Positions 18,912 through 27,056 of a stretch of DNA of 64,000 nucleotides are shown here, piece after piece. The stretch comes from Desulfovibrio sp. OH1186_COT-070 (lineage in GTDB: Bacteria; Desulfobacterota; Desulfovibrionia; Desulfovibrionales; Desulfovibrionaceae): contig NZ_RQYH01000009.1 of the NCBI RefSeq assembly GCF_003860215.1, positions 1 to 64,000 on the forward strand. Reading direction: 5' to 3'. The notes under the pieces were generated by a model, which was not told the origin of the DNA, searched no databases, and saw only the letters and a program-made list of their open reading frames with translations. How positions within the stretch are numbered: the stretch's first letter is position 1; every line of letters begins with the position of its first letter. The translations under genes and the position numbers were made by a program.

Positions 18912-20495
18912 GTGGTGTCAGCGTGCTATCGTTTGGGAAACGGGAACGCGCAAAATGCAGGAAGGTGTGACAAACGTGCCGTACAAACGCAATCCCGCCT
19001 GGGGCGGGCCTTGAAAGAGTTGCGCTGCATTCTGGGGACGGGCTGCTTGAGCGCCTGGTTCTGGCTGGTGCTTCGCAGCTACGGAGACCCGGAGCCTTTT
19101 CTTTTCAATGATGAGTTCGGGCGTTTGTTTGCCGTATTGCCCTGTGCCGGTGTTTTTCTGTTTTTGCTGGGGCTTTGCCGGGAGCGGCTGTGTGCCGGAG
19201 AAACGCTGGCCCGCCTCTGGAGCGCGGGCTGTATTGCGCTGTGCGGCCCGGTGCTGCTGAGCCTGGACTTCTTCTCTCATACCGTGGGGGAGGCAGTTGT
19301 CAGCGTTCTGGGCGGTTTTGGTTTTGCCGTCGGCTTTGTGATCTTGAGCTTGTCTGCGGCGTCTTTTTCCCGGTCAGGGCTTCTGGTTACGGCTGGCGGA
19401 AGCATTCTTGCCGGCCATGCCCTGATTCACGGGATACTGGCCTTGCAACCGGAAAGCCTTGCCCTGTTGCCTGTGGTTTTTGCCCTGGCGGCCCGGCTGC
19501 TGCTGGAGCCGCCGGTCATGCCCGCCCTGCAGGATGAAGACGCTCTTTCTGCGGGGAAGGCAAGCGAGCCTCCCGGTTCGGGCCTGCTTTGCCTTGTGTA
19601 TGCCCTGACCGGCTTCAGCCACGGCCTTTACTACAGCCTGCTGGCGGTCATGGAGCCTCTGCTGCCCCGGCCCAAGCCCTATCTGCTGCTTATCGCGGCG
19701 GCAAGCTGCCTGCTTTCCCTGCTCTGCCTCTCCCTGGCGCGGCGCGGTTCGGTCTGGCGTACTGTCTTGCTCATGGGGCCACTTCTGGTGATGGGCTATA
19801 TGGCCTGGCCGCTGCTGCACCGCGAATCTCCGGCGCTTTCGCTGGACAGTCTGCACTTTGCCTATGCCCTGTTGAGCGTGTACACCTGCACCACGCTCTT
19901 TTATGCCGCCTCCCGGCTTGCCGCCCACAGCCCCGGAGAGGGCATCCGGTTCGTTGGCCTGGGGGGAGCCATACTGCTTTTCAGCCTGCTGTCAGGCACA
20001 TTTGCCCTGTCCGGCATCCGTGCCAGCTTTTCCCACGGCACCACGGTCAATTCTCTTTTTGCCCTGCTGGCTGTTGCCATTGTGCTTTCCAGTTGGGCCT
20101 ATGTTTTCCTGCTGGAGCGGATGGGCTTTTGGGCGCTTTTCCCGCACGGGCAGGCGCGCCCTGCATGGCTCCTGCCCATTTTTCCCTCCTCTTTGGCCGA
20201 AAAAATGCCGCAGGAGCAGTGCATGCAGGAGGAAAATCCCTTGCCGCCCAAAGCCTCAAACCTGGAAGAGTGTGAACGGTTTTTCCGGCAGATGGGGCTG
20301 ACGCGCCAGCAGGCCCTCATTGCGGCCATGCTGGCCCAGAAACGGCAGGATGCCGATATCTGCGCCAGCCTGAACATTTCTCCCCACACGCTGAAAACCC
20401 ATATCCGCAATATCTTGCGGCGGCTGGGCATCAGCAGCCGTCACGAATTGCCCTGGCTCGCCTTTCATGCGGGCGGCCAGGGCACGGAATCATGA
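18912..20495 (+). CDS. Membrane-anchored LuxR-type transcriptional regulator
   Basis: A 527-aa protein with about 12 hydrophobic segments (residues 38-420) and a C-terminal LuxR helix-turn-helix (about residues 455-515). The HTH region reads GLTRQQALIAAMLAQKR, DADICASLNISPHTLKTHIRN, ILRRLGISSRHEL. Regulators of this layout are familiar from Eggerthella-type and some Desulfovibrio genomes, where they sit beside transport or reductase genes. The membrane part probably senses the transported substrate, here that of the divergent TRAP system (inference from position). The start is GTG at 18912, with AAAGGAG upstream. Its last codons overlap a chemotaxis-receptor remnant on the other strand. Confidence 0.85.
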   Translation: MVSACYRLGNGNAQNAGRCDKRAVQTQSRLGRALKELRCILGTGCLSAWFWLVLRSYGDPEPFLFNDEFGRLFAVLPCAGVFLFLLGLCRERLCAGETLARLWSAGCIALCGPVLLSLDFFSHTVGEAVVSVLGGFGFAVGFVILSLSAASFSRSGLLVTAGGSILAGHALIHGILALQPESLALLPVVFALAARLLLEPPVMPALQDEDALSAGKASEPPGSGLLCLVYALTGFSHGLYYSLLAVMEPLLPRPKPYLLLIAAASCLLSLLCLSLARRGSVWRTVLLMGPLLVMGYMAWPLLHRESPALSLDSLHFAYALLSVYTCTTLFYAASRLAAHSPGEGIRFVGLGGAILLFSLLSGTFALSGIRASFSHGTTVNSLFALLAVAIVLSSWAYVFLLERMGFWALFPHGQARPAWLLPIFPSSLAEKMPQEQCMQEENPLPPKASNLEECERFFRQMGLTRQQALIAAMLAQKRQDADICASLNISPHTLKTHIRNILRRLGISSRHELPWLAFHAGGQGTES

Positions 20496-20675
20496 ACCCT
20501 GCTTGTCGAGATCGTCAAGAATGCTTGTCACCGCGGCGATCTGGTCCACGAGCCCGCTGACCAGTTCCGCAGCCTGATCCATGGCTGTGGCAATGTCTGT
20601 GCTGAGGGCGGTAACTTCGGCAATGTGCTGGCTGATCTCTTCCGAAGCCGCGGACTGCTCCGTGGCCGCCGCGGG
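20490..20675 (-). pseudogene. C-terminal remnant of a methyl-accepting chemotaxis protein
   Basis: On the minus strand an open stretch of about 60 codons ends at a TGA at 20490-20492. It encodes AAATEQSAASEEISQHIAEV and then a helix rich in Ala, Asp and Val, ending ILDDLDKQGS. This matches the distal part of the MCP signalling coiled coil. Homology stops abruptly at the Pro codon near 20673, where unrelated AT-rich sequence begins. No start codon or upstream receptor part is present, so it is a truncated fossil. It overlaps the luxR stop codon tail to tail. Confidence 0.8.
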
Positions 20676-20685
20676 TTTTTCTGTT

Positions 20686-20718
20686 TTGAAAATTGGGGCA
20701 CGGCGCCGAAATTTTCAA
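20686..20718. repeat. Imperfect palindrome at the junction of two gene fragments
   Basis: TTGAAAATT (20686-20694) and AATTTTCAA (20710-20718) form 9-bp arms around a GC-rich core that contains GGCGCC. It separates the MCP remnant from the toxin remnant and overlaps the toxin stop codon. It may be a terminator or a scar of the event that joined the fragments. Confidence 0.45.
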
Positions 20719-20841
20719 CGAAAAATGGTCGCCAGTCTGGCAAGCACGTCCGCCATGACAGCAGGGGGCACTTTTTCCAGTCGCCTGCCGGATCGTGCCC
20801 GCACGTCCAGCGCACGGGGCTGATGGCAGTCGGTTTCTCCA
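20715..20841 (-). pseudogene. C-terminal remnant of a PemK/MazF-family toxin
   Basis: On the minus strand, read in the frame ending at the TGA at 20715-20717, the sequence gives ETDCHQPRALDVRARSG, then RRLEKVPPAVMADVLARLAT and IFR. This is the conserved end of PemK/ChpB-type mRNA interferases (the C.QPR.(I/L)D..AR.G..(L/V)E..P pattern and the final helix). About 40 residues remain. The catalytic N-terminal part and any antitoxin are missing, and recR begins just beyond. It is a decayed toxin-antitoxin locus rather than a functional gene. Confidence 0.65.
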
Positions 20842-20871
20842 ACGGCAAGCTTCTTGCGAAGGAATACCGGG

Positions 20872-21483
20872 TCAGGCCATATCCTGGCGGTATTGCAGGG
20901 ACTGACGCAGGGTTTCCTTGTCCATGTACTTGATTTCGGCTCCCAGAGGGATGCCCTGGGCTAAGCGGGAAATGTGGATATGCGGGAAGCGGTCATGCAC
21001 CATGCGCCGGATGAAGGAGGCAGTGTTTTCCGCCTCCAGGGTTGCGCCCAGAGCCAGAACCAGCTCCCGCACCTCCCCTTCGGCCAGCCTGTCGAGCAGG
21101 CGTTCCGTATCCAGACTGTCGGCGTCCGATCTGTCCAGGGGGGCCAGCAGGCCGCCCAGAATCATGTACTGACCGTGATAAAAACCGCCCTCGTCCAGCG
21201 CCAGCATGCTGTCCCATTCCGCCACAAGGCAGAGCATGTCTCTGGAGCGCCCGGCATCGGCGCAGACGGCGCAGGGGTCGGCGCAGGCCAGGCCGCCGCA
21301 GCGCGAGCAGATGTGCAGGGCATCGCGCAGGTCGTGAATGCTCCGGCCCAAGCGGCGCGCTTCGGATTCTGGCCACTTGAGCAGAGTCATGGCCACGCGC
21401 ATGGCCGATTTGGGGCCAAGCCCCGGCAGGCGCGACAACTGCTCCACCAGGGCTGTGAGGGGTTCGGGGATGGGCTGGCGCAT
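20872..21483 (-). CDS. recR: Recombination mediator RecR
   Basis: A 203-aa RecR, the usual length. It works with RecF/RecO to load RecA at gaps. The helix-hairpin-helix (QLSRLPGLGPKSAMRVAMTLL), the zinc finger (CSRCGGLACADPCAVC) and the Toprim domain (MLCLVAEWDSMLALDEGGFYHGQYMIL) are in the right order. It begins 3 nt after ybaB in the conserved dnaX-ybaB-recR cluster. Confidence 0.97.
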   Translation of the reverse strand: MRQPIPEPLTALVEQLSRLPGLGPKSAMRVAMTLLKWPESEARRLGRSIHDLRDALHICSRCGGLACADPCAVCADAGRSRDMLCLVAEWDSMLALDEGGFYHGQYMILGGLLAPLDRSDADSLDTERLLDRLAEGEVRELVLALGATLEAENTASFIRRMVHDRFPHIHISRLAQGIPLGAEIKYMDKETLRQSLQYRQDMA

Positions 21484-21486
21484 GGA

Positions 21487-21798
21487 TTACAGAATGCCCG
21501 GCAGCCGGATGCCGCCAGAAAGATTGCTCATTTCGCGTTCCATGCTCTCGCGGGCAATGCGCCCGGCCTCGTTGACCGCAGCCAGAATCAGGTCTTGCAG
21601 CATTTCCACATCCCCGCCTTCCAGGGCTTTGGGGTCAATGTGCAGGGCACGCAGTTCCTGCCTGCCGGAGACCGTGGCCTTGACCATGCCGCCGCCGCTG
21701 CTGGCTTCAAAGGATTGTTCGCCCATTTCCTGCTGGAGTTTGGCGATCTTGTTCTGCATGACCTGCGCCTGGCGCAGGATGTCGTTCATGTTGCGCAT
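21487..21798 (-). CDS. ybaB: YbaB/EbfC nucleoid-associated protein
   Basis: A 103-aa small DNA-binding protein of the YbaB/EbfC family. It begins MRNMNDILRQAQVMQNKIAK and has the GGGMVKATVSGRQEL core and an acidic helix, EGGDVEMLQDLILAAVNEA. The ATG at 21798 is preceded by GGGGAGA; longer in-frame starts would run into the end of dnaX. It lies between dnaX (58 nt) and recR (3 nt). Confidence 0.95.
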   Translation of the reverse strand: MRNMNDILRQAQVMQNKIAKLQQEMGEQSFEASSGGGMVKATVSGRQELRALHIDPKALEGGDVEMLQDLILAAVNEAGRIARESMEREMSNLSGGIRLPGIL

Positions 21799-21856
21799 GT
21801 TTTCTCCCCGGATTGGCCTGCGCACTGCGCCGCGCCGATCCTGTTGTTTGCTGTTT

Positions 21857-23545
21857 TCACCCCTGTGCGGGCTTGCAGTCCATGAGCCTGCCGCCGAGGA
21901 CCTCCCGGAACATCTCCAGTTCCGGCCTGCGGTCAAGCTCTTCCATCATCTGGCTTTGCGTCCGGCGTGGCGGCGGCTGCACGATGGTCAGGCGCAAAAC
22001 CCCCGCGCCATAAGTGTTCAGCGCGCTCAAAATGCCTCCCCGCTGGCGCTCCATCTGTTCAAACGCAAAACCGTCTGCGGGCATGAGCCGCAGTTCTTCC
22101 TCTGTCCACTCCACGGGAGTTTTCCGCAACTGTCTGACGTGCAGAAGGTCGCTCTGTCCGTTTTGCAGCCGTTCCTCGCAAAAGTCGCAAAAAGCCGTCC
22201 AGTCCCGCACGGCTGTGCCGGGTGTGCTCAAAGTGGGGGGGGTCGGTTTTGCGCCAGCTTCCGGACTGTGGACGGCATGCTCGTGGGGGGGCTCCGCGGG
22301 GGGCGCTTTGGGCGGAGCGGGGACGCTGCGGCGGGATGCGGGCGCTCCGGTGGTGGGCGAAGCCGCCGGAGCGAGCGGTGTGGCCGGAGTCGGTATGGGC
22401 GAACCGTGCGCCTGCGGCGGAGATGCGGGGGCAATATGCCCCACAGGCAGCAGGCGGGGCAACAGGGCCATGTTGAGCAGCAGCAGTTCCAGAGCCGCGG
22501 CCGGCTCCAGACTGTGCACAACGCCGTGCTGGGCGTCGAGAGCCATTTGCCATGCGGCGTGCAGGTGGGCGGCGGAAAAACGGGGGGCCATGCTCTGCCA
22601 CAGGGCCGCCTCGTCTTCTGTCAGGGACAGATGGGGGAGAATGGCCGGGCCGCTTTGCGCCAGCAGAAAAAGCGTGCGCAGGGTGGTGATCAGTTCGCGC
22701 ACAAAAAAGCCGATATCAATGCTCTGGGCCAAGAGGCGGCGGCACAGGCGGGCAATGGCGGCGCAGTCCTCCGTGTGCAGGGCATGAAAAAATTCCGCAA
22801 ACAGGTCCTGTCCGGCCAGCCCCAGCACCTGACGCGTCGCATCGGCCGTCAGGCTTGCGCTGCCCAGCGCCAGGGTCTGGTCCAGCAGGGACAGGCCGTC
22901 TCGCACACTGCCCGCGGCACGGCGGGCCAGCAGGCGCAGGGCGGCATCCTCAAAGGGCAGGTTTTCCGCGCGCAGCACCTTGGCCATGTGGGCCATCAGG
23001 GCGTCTTCGCCCAGATGGCGGAAGACAAATTGCTGGCAGCGGCTGAGGATGGTTGCGGGGAAGCGGTGCAACTCCGTGGTGGCGAAAAGAAAAACCACCC
23101 CCTGCGGGGGTTCTTCCAGCGTCTTGAGCAGGGCGTTGAAGGCATTGCGGCTGAGCATGTGGGCTTCGTCCACAATAAATATCTTGTACTTGCCCTCCAT
23201 GGGCGCAAAGCCGATGGTTTCGCGCAGGGCGCGCACATCGTCCACGCCGGTGTTGGACGCGCCGTCGATTTCCGTCACGTCCACATGGTTGCCCTGGGTG
23301 ATTTTGCGGCACTGGGCGCACTGGTTGCACGGCTCCGGAGCCGGGGCCCGCTCGCAGTTGAGCGCCTTGGCAAAGATGCGGGCAATGGTCGTTTTGCCCA
23401 CGCCGCGGGTTCCGCTCAGCAGGTAGGCGGGGGCCGGCCTGCCCTCGGCGGCCGTGCGGGACAGGATGCTCCTGACCAGGTCCTGTCCGGCGACTTCGGC
23501 AAAGCTCTGGGGGCGGTAGCGTGCGGCAAGGGAGTGATGTTTCAT
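21857..23545 (-). CDS. dnaX: DNA polymerase III subunit gamma/tau
   Basis: A 562-aa clamp-loader subunit. The AAA+ part has Walker A GTRGVGKTTIARIFAKALNC, the zinc cysteines in CNQCAQCRKI, Walker B IFIVDEAHML and the SRC sensor (TILSRCQQFVFR). Residues 380-450 are a Pro/Ala-rich linker, and the C-terminal tau region follows. I saw no A-rich slippery site for the gamma-form frameshift known in E. coli. It heads the ybaB-recR cluster, 99 nt downstream of ilvE. Confidence 0.96.
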   Translation of the reverse strand: MKHHSLAARYRPQSFAEVAGQDLVRSILSRTAAEGRPAPAYLLSGTRGVGKTTIARIFAKALNCERAPAPEPCNQCAQCRKITQGNHVDVTEIDGASNTGVDDVRALRETIGFAPMEGKYKIFIVDEAHMLSRNAFNALLKTLEEPPQGVVFLFATTELHRFPATILSRCQQFVFRHLGEDALMAHMAKVLRAENLPFEDAALRLLARRAAGSVRDGLSLLDQTLALGSASLTADATRQVLGLAGQDLFAEFFHALHTEDCAAIARLCRRLLAQSIDIGFFVRELITTLRTLFLLAQSGPAILPHLSLTEDEAALWQSMAPRFSAAHLHAAWQMALDAQHGVVHSLEPAAALELLLLNMALLPRLLPVGHIAPASPPQAHGSPIPTPATPLAPAASPTTGAPASRRSVPAPPKAPPAEPPHEHAVHSPEAGAKPTPPTLSTPGTAVRDWTAFCDFCEERLQNGQSDLLHVRQLRKTPVEWTEEELRLMPADGFAFEQMERQRGGILSALNTYGAGVLRLTIVQPPPRRTQSQMMEELDRRPELEMFREVLGGRLMDCKPAQG

Positions 23546-23585
23546 GACTGCTTGGTCACGCGCCGCAGGACAGCGGCCCGGTTTG

Positions 23586-23617
23586 TGCGCCTTCCCGCCG
23601 TGCGGCGGGAGGGCGCA
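23586..23617 (-). terminator. GC-rich hairpin after ilvE
   Basis: A 14-bp stem with one G-U pair (TGCGCCTTCCCGCC and GGCGGGAGGGCGCA) and a 4-nt loop lies between ilvE and dnaX. No U tract follows, so termination may be partial. Confidence 0.45.
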
Positions 23618-23644
23618 TCCGCGAAGGTCAGCAGATCGTTTTCG

Positions 23645-24568
23645 TCAGACGCGGTAGGTATGCAGCCAGCCCGCATATTTGGGGTTTTCGCCCCTGACAA
23701 TCCGGAAAAATTCCTGTTGCAAATGTTTGGTCACCGGGCCGGCCTCCCCCTTGCCGATCTGGCGGCGGTCCATTTCGCGGATGGGGGTGATTTCCGCAGC
23801 AGTGCCGGTAAAGAAGGCCTCGTCGGCGAGATAGAGTTCGTCACGGGTGAAGATCTGTTCTTCCACCGTGTAGCCCAAGTCGCGGGCCAGGGCAATGACC
23901 GAGGCGCGCGTCAGGCCGTCCAGTATGGGCGAGGCAAGGGGCGTGGTCTTGAGAACGCCGCCCCGCAGCATGAAGATGTTTTCGCCCGTGGCTTCGGAAA
24001 CAAAGCCGTTGGTGTCCAGCATGACGGCTTCGTCATAGCCGTCTTCCTTGGCCTCCACCTTGGCCAGGATGGAATTGATATAGTTGGCGGAGGCCTTGGC
24101 CTTGGACATGCTGCTGTTCACATGGCTGCGGAGGAAGCTGCTGGTCTTGACGCGGATGCCCTTTTCCAGCGCTTCGGCTCCCAGATACGCCCCCCAGGGC
24201 CAGACAGCCACAATGGTCTGCACGGGATTGTTGCCGGGGTAAACCCCCATTTCTCCTTGGCCCACAAAGGAGAGCGGGCGGATGTAGCCTTCTGCCAGCT
24301 TGTTGGCGCACAGGGTTTCCACACAGGCGTCCACCAGTTGTTCCGCGGTATACGGAATCTGCATGCGCAGGATTTTTCCGGAATTGATCAGGCGCTGGCA
24401 GTGATCGTGCAGGCGGAATACCGCAGAGGAGCCATCGGCGCAGGCATAGGCGCGGATGCCCTCAAAAACCGCGCTGCCGTAGTGCAGGGCATGGGTGAGC
24501 ACATGCACCCTGGCGTCTGCCCAGGGGAGCATTTTTCCGTCAAACCAGATGAATTCCGTTGTCTGCAT
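23645..24568 (-). CDS. ilvE: Branched-chain amino acid aminotransferase
   Basis: A 307-aa class IV PLP aminotransferase that interconverts Val, Leu and Ile with their 2-oxo acids. It begins MQTTEFIWFDGKMLPWADAR, with HALHYGSAVFEGIRAY, the PLP-Lys region SSMSKAKASANYINSILAK and the glycine-rich SEATGENIFMLRGGVLKTTP. The ATG at 24568 is preceded by TTGGAGGA; the frame stays open upstream but that part is not family-like. It is divergent from the HyuA-like gene. Confidence 0.95.
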   Translation of the reverse strand: MQTTEFIWFDGKMLPWADARVHVLTHALHYGSAVFEGIRAYACADGSSAVFRLHDHCQRLINSGKILRMQIPYTAEQLVDACVETLCANKLAEGYIRPLSFVGQGEMGVYPGNNPVQTIVAVWPWGAYLGAEALEKGIRVKTSSFLRSHVNSSMSKAKASANYINSILAKVEAKEDGYDEAVMLDTNGFVSEATGENIFMLRGGVLKTTPLASPILDGLTRASVIALARDLGYTVEEQIFTRDELYLADEAFFTGTAAEITPIREMDRRQIGKGEAGPVTKHLQQEFFRIVRGENPKYAGWLHTYRV

Positions 24569-24787
24569 GGCTGATCCTCCAATGGCCGCCGAGGGATGTC
24601 GCGGGGTAATCGCGCGAATGTATCCATATAGCGGAAAGTTTTTTGCAGTGCAAGTTTTTGCGCCGGGAGGGAGGCCCGCAACTGCGGGCAGCCGGGAGCA
24701 CTGCCGGGAAAAGCAGTGCAAAAGCACTGGCCCTGCGGCGGACTCTGCCGTATGCTCCGGCAAAAGTTTCGGGCGGGAGAGGTGCGG

Positions 24788-26599
24788 ATGGACAGGGAAT
24801 ATGTGCTCGGCATGGATATGGGCGGCACGCACACCGATGCGGTGCTGCTGGCTCTGGACCAAAGCGGCAAAAACTCTGCCTCGCCTGCTGCCGCCAGCTT
24901 GGCGGCGGCCTGCAAGGTGCGCACCCGGCATGAAAATCTGCCTGTCTCGGTGCGCGAGGCCCTGCAAAGGCTGGCGTCTTCCCTCCGGGAAAAGGGGCTG
25001 GATGCGGACAGCATCTTTGCCCGCATACGTCGTGTGACGCTGGGCGCGACTCTGGCGGTCAACGCTCTGGTCCAGAACCGTGCGGACAGGGTAGGGCTGC
25101 TTCTCTCCGGCGGGCCGGGGCTGGATCCACTCCGCGCCGCGCTTGGAGAGGATGTTTGCCTTGTGCCCGGCGGCCTTGACCACCGTGGGGAAGAAGTCAA
25201 CCCCCTGTGCTTGGCAGAGATTCCCGTGCACCTCGAAAAATGGCGCAAAAACGGGGTGGCGGCAGTGGCCTGCGTGGGCAAGTTTTCGCCCCGCAACCCG
25301 GTACACGAGCAGGGAATGGCCGGGGCCGTGCGCCGGGCTGATGCAGATTTGCCGGTGAGCATGGGGCATACGCTTTCGGGCGGACTCAATTTTCCCCGCA
25401 GGGTGGCCACGGCCTTTTTCGGCGCAGCTGTAGCGCGCATGCACAACGCGTTTCTGGATGCGGTCAGGGCGGCGCTGGAAGATGCGGGCATCAGCGCGCC
25501 GGTTTTTCTGCTCAAGGCAGACGGTGGTTCCGCGCCCCTCCGGCTTGCCCGTGGTGAGCCCGCGCAGTCCATTCTTTCCGGCCCCGCAGCCAGCGTCATG
25601 GGCGTTCTGGCCCTGTGCGGCGCGCGCGGGGAGATGGCCGAAGGCTGCTCCCTCCTGCTGGACATGGGGGGCACCACCACGGACGTGGCCCTGCTTCTGG
25701 ACGGTTCTCCGGTGGTGGACCGTGACGGCATGCGCCTGCAGGGGCGGCGGACGCTGGTACGGGCTCTGGCCTCTGTTTCGGTTGGCGTGGGCGGAGATTC
25801 ACAACTGCACGCGCACGGGGCGGGCGCGGTGCGCGTGGGGCCGGAAAGAATGGACTGCGCCCTGGCTTTTGGCGGAAAGCGCCCAACCCTGCTGGACGCC
25901 TTCAACCTCTGCAACCAGCAGGTCGGCGGGGACACCGCAGGCGATGTTGCAGCCTCGGAGCGTGGACTGGCCGCTCTGGCCCAGGTATGCGGCCTGCGGG
26001 CGGAGATGCTGGCACGCAGGGCTGTGGACAACGCGCTGGAACAGGTGGCTGCCGCTGTCCGCAGTCTGGTGGATCAGGTCAATGCCCGCCCCGTCTATAC
26101 GCTGGCTGCGCTCAAGGCCGCGCGTGAGGCCAGACCGGAGCGCGCCTGGCTGGTGGGCGGCCCGGCGGCCTGTGTGGCAAAGGATATGGCGCGCGCTCTG
26201 GGGCTGCCGGTGGAAATTCCGGCCCAGGCCCATGTGGCCAACGCCGTGGGCGCGGCCCTGACTCTGCCCTCGGCCTCTCTGGAAGCCTATGCAGACACCG
26301 GACGCCGCATTCTGCATGTTCCGGCGCTGGGGCTGACAGAGCCCATCGGCAGGGATTTTTCTCCGGATTCCGCTCGCCGCCGGGCCTGCGAACTGTTGGA
26401 GCAGAAGCTGGCTGACGCCGGAGTGTGCGGTGCGCGGGTGGAGGTTGTGGGCACGGAGGTTTTTGCCACGCTGGATGCCGGGGACAGGGGCAGCAGGGAT
26501 ATCCGCGTGGCCTGCCAGACCGTCCCCGGCATTGCGGCCCATGTTCTGCCTTCTTTTCAGGCCGCTGACGGCGGGCATCATGCAGATCGTGCTTTTTGA
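24788..26599 (+). CDS. Hydantoinase/oxoprolinase family protein (HyuA-like)
   Basis: A 603-aa ASKHA-fold ATPase related to HyuA, 5-oxoprolinase and the acetone carboxylase subunit. Phosphate loops are visible: LGMDMGGTHTDAVLL at the N-terminus and LLLDMGGTTTDVALLLDG near residue 290, plus RVTLGATLAVNALVQNR. No HyuB-like partner is adjacent, so it is an orphan A subunit and its substrate is unknown. The ATG at 24788 follows GGGAGAGG. Its 3' end overlaps trmL by 20 nt, and it heads a compact seven-gene plus-strand run. Confidence 0.85.
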   Translation: MDREYVLGMDMGGTHTDAVLLALDQSGKNSASPAAASLAAACKVRTRHENLPVSVREALQRLASSLREKGLDADSIFARIRRVTLGATLAVNALVQNRADRVGLLLSGGPGLDPLRAALGEDVCLVPGGLDHRGEEVNPLCLAEIPVHLEKWRKNGVAAVACVGKFSPRNPVHEQGMAGAVRRADADLPVSMGHTLSGGLNFPRRVATAFFGAAVARMHNAFLDAVRAALEDAGISAPVFLLKADGGSAPLRLARGEPAQSILSGPAASVMGVLALCGARGEMAEGCSLLLDMGGTTTDVALLLDGSPVVDRDGMRLQGRRTLVRALASVSVGVGGDSQLHAHGAGAVRVGPERMDCALAFGGKRPTLLDAFNLCNQQVGGDTAGDVAASERGLAALAQVCGLRAEMLARRAVDNALEQVAAAVRSLVDQVNARPVYTLAALKAAREARPERAWLVGGPAACVAKDMARALGLPVEIPAQAHVANAVGAALTLPSASLEAYADTGRRILHVPALGLTEPIGRDFSPDSARRRACELLEQKLADAGVCGARVEVVGTEVFATLDAGDRGSRDIRVACQTVPGIAAHVLPSFQAADGGHHADRAF

Positions 26600-27056
26600 G
26601 CCCGAAATCCCGCCCAATACCGGCAATATCGCGCGGCTCTGCGCTGCCACGGGCACTGCGCTGCATCTTGTGGAGCCTCTGGGCTTCAGGCTGGACAACC
26701 GTTACCTCAAGCGTGCCGGGCTGGACTACTGGCCCAATGTGGATCTGCACGTCTGGCCCGACTGGGAGGCTTTTGCGGAGCGCGGCCTGCAAGGCGGGCG
26801 TCTGGTCTGTACCACGGCCAGGGACGGTTCCGCCGTGCCCTTGCAGCACTTCACCTTCATGCGCCATGACTGCTTGGTTTTCGGGCCGGAAACACGCGGC
26901 CTCGGGCCGGACATCCTTGTCCGTTCGCCCCACTGTGTCCGCATTCCCATGCGCGCGGGGAGGGTGCGCAGCCTCAACCTGTCCACTGCCGCGGGCATTG
27001 TGCTCTACGCGGCCCTGGCGGGCTGCGGCCTGCTGGACGATCCGGGGTGGGAGTGA
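26580..27056 (+). CDS. trmL: tRNA (cytidine/uridine-34-2'-O)-methyltransferase TrmL
   Basis: A 158-aa SPOUT methyltransferase that modifies the wobble base of tRNA-Leu. It begins MQIVLFEPEIPPNTGNIARL and shows EPLGFRLDNRYLKRAGLDYW, the knot motif VFGPETRGLG and RVRSLNLSTAAGIVLYAAL. The length fits the family. The gene starts inside the end of the HyuA-like gene and its stop overlaps the cbiB start, so translation is probably coupled. Confidence 0.94.
   Translation: MQIVLFEPEIPPNTGNIARLCAATGTALHLVEPLGFRLDNRYLKRAGLDYWPNVDLHVWPDWEAFAERGLQGGRLVCTTARDGSAVPLQHFTFMRHDCLVFGPETRGLGPDILVRSPHCVRIPMRAGRVRSLNLSTAAGIVLYAALAGCGLLDDPGWE

Noticed and set aside
21857-23545. Programmed frameshift for a short gamma form of DnaX
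   Set aside because: No A-rich slippery heptamer is visible on the coding strand.
24569-25444. Possible 290-residue N-terminal extension of the ilvE frame
   Set aside because: It runs antisense through the HyuA-like gene, lacks aminotransferase similarity, and the ATG at 24568 has a strong ribosome site.
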